DNA of 64,000 nt from Moraxella bovoculi 237 (GTDB lineage: Bacteria > Pseudomonadota > Gammaproteobacteria > Pseudomonadales > Moraxellaceae): assembly GCF_000696305.2 (NCBI RefSeq), contig NZ_AOMT01000023.1, positions 1 through 64,000 on the forward strand, given 5' to 3'. A model generated the notes under the pieces. It was not told the DNA's origin, did not search any database, and worked only from the letters and a program-made list of their open reading frames with translations. Each line of letters begins with the position of its first letter. Positions within the stretch are counted from its first letter, which is position 1. Position numbers and translations under genes: made by a program. Below, in pieces: positions 63,395 to 64,000 of the stretch.

Positions 63395-64000
63395 ATGTCA
63401 AGCCGTAAAGAACTATTTGAAATAAGAGAATCTAAGATTTTACAGACCGCTGAACAGCTGATTTTGGAGTCAGGAGAGGGCGATTTGACGTTAGACAGTC
63501 TTGCGCAGCATCTTGATTTGGCGAAAGGGACGCTTTATAAGCACTTCGCCAGTAAGGATGAGCTTTTGCTTAGAATCTTAATTCATCATGAGCATAAATT
63601 ATTTATGATGAACAAGACCGCCGATGGTGCGGGTGCGGGTGTTGCGCGGATGGTCCTTCAGCAATTAAGGCTGCCGCAGCGTGCAATGCTGTTTAATCAC
63701 ATCGAGGAGCGACTTGCCAGCACATCATCCGGGCTGAATAAGATTTTTGCAGAATTGTACCAAATCCGACGCGAGCGAATGAAATGTATGCTTGAGATTG
63801 CAGAGACTTATCTGAATGAACAGCAGAGTGCCATGACCGTACGAGATTATATGGCGAGCATTTGGGCGATCGGACAGGGTGGGGCGGGACTGCTTAATTC
63901 TAGCTTCTATCAAAGATACCTTGGTAGTCGTGAGACTTTAAAATATGCGTTCGTCAAGCAGCTGCTTGATTTGCCAAAGTTGTACCCGCTAAGTGACGAA
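63395..64000 (+). CDS. TetR family regulator (partial), probable desaturase regulator
   Basis: The first 202 codons of a TetR/AcrR protein that runs off the window. The N-terminal HTH is LTLDSLAQHLDLAKGTLYKHFASKDELL (residues 29-56, split here). It is divergent from a fatty-acid desaturase, the arrangement seen for DesT- or FabR-like lipid regulators. The ribosome site is AAGGATAA. The ligand is inferred from context, not from sequence. Confidence 0.8.
   Translation, partial: MSSRKELFEIRESKILQTAEQLILESGEGDLTLDSLAQHLDLAKGTLYKHFASKDELLLRILIHHEHKLFMMNKTADGAGAGVARMVLQQLRLPQRAMLFNHIEERLASTSSGLNKIFAELYQIRRERMKCMLEIAETYLNEQQSAMTVRDYMASIWAIGQGGAGLLNSSFYQRYLGSRETLKYAFVKQLLDLPKLYPLSDE

Noticed and set aside
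1..64000. CRISPR arrays
   Set aside because: No set of regularly spaced repeats with spacers was seen; the only close repeats are the short iterons and a single tandem duplication.

Overview
The window is a 64 kb piece of a gammaproteobacterial chromosome, most likely Moraxellaceae and probably Moraxella. The assignment rests on protein content and gene order: divergent efp/epmB, the ileS-lspA-fkpB block, a prpB-prpC-acnD-prpF propionate cluster, a Slam/surface-lipoprotein pair, an IS481-type insertion sequence and a desaturase/TetR pair. No rRNA is present, so I do not name a species.

Layout. 1-5.1 kb: a pseudopilin, a 5'-nucleotidase, a TatD hydrolase and the tRNA-modifying TcdA run as one tightly packed + strand set. 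They are followed by the divergent pair efp (elongation factor P) and epmB (the radical-SAM enzyme that makes its beta-lysine modification). 5.2-12.3 kb: tRNA-Val(GAC) followed by a P4-like integrated element: tyrosine integrase, an ATPase plus coiled-coil protein as cargo, an AlpA-type regulator, several small overlapping ORFs, an Ash/Icd-like ORF and a frameshifted, truncated DUF3987 replication gene. The element runs straight into the promoter of lpxC with no right attachment site, so it looks decayed and rearranged. 12.3-20.3 kb: housekeeping genes (lpxC, a DciA-like gene, an exported CHAP amidase, yhbY, rlmE, ftsH, plsC, fkpB). 20.5-26.1 kb: a surface lipoprotein and its Slam translocon sit between lspA and fkpB, inside the usual ileS-lspA-fkpB order. 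26.2-29.2 kb: uracil and alanine transporters.

29.3-31.5 kb is a decay zone: a cytochrome P450 remnant cut by an IS481 element with a frameshifted transposase, a frameshifted unknown gene and a 5'-truncated MFS transporter remnant with a stop in place of a Trp codon. 31.5-40.3 kb: fdxA, murJ, ampD, a DUF4105 outer-membrane-type protein, a nucleoside-diphosphate-sugar epimerase-like protein and PBP1A. 40.7-50.8 kb: a lipoprotein behind a Fur-like promoter, then the methylcitrate cycle for propionate (prpB, prpC, acnD, prpF) with a LysR regulator upstream. Two foreign genes are lodged in the prp cluster: an adhesin-E-like exported protein, flanked by a terminator and dispersed palindromes, and an AT-rich ATPase with an HEPN-like RNase motif.

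51.2-64 kb: acetate uptake (DUF485 protein/actP), tsaD, a membrane C13 peptidase, gdhA, a SafE-like transporter with a His-rich tail next to ccoS, a META-type lipoprotein, selO, and a fatty-acid desaturase divergent from a TetR regulator that runs off the right edge. The prp and acetate modules together suggest growth on short-chain acids. The strongest leads for something new are the HEPN-motif ATPase in the prp operon, the ATPase/coiled-coil cargo of the tRNA-Val element with its hairpin-masked ribosome sites, and the Slam cassette.
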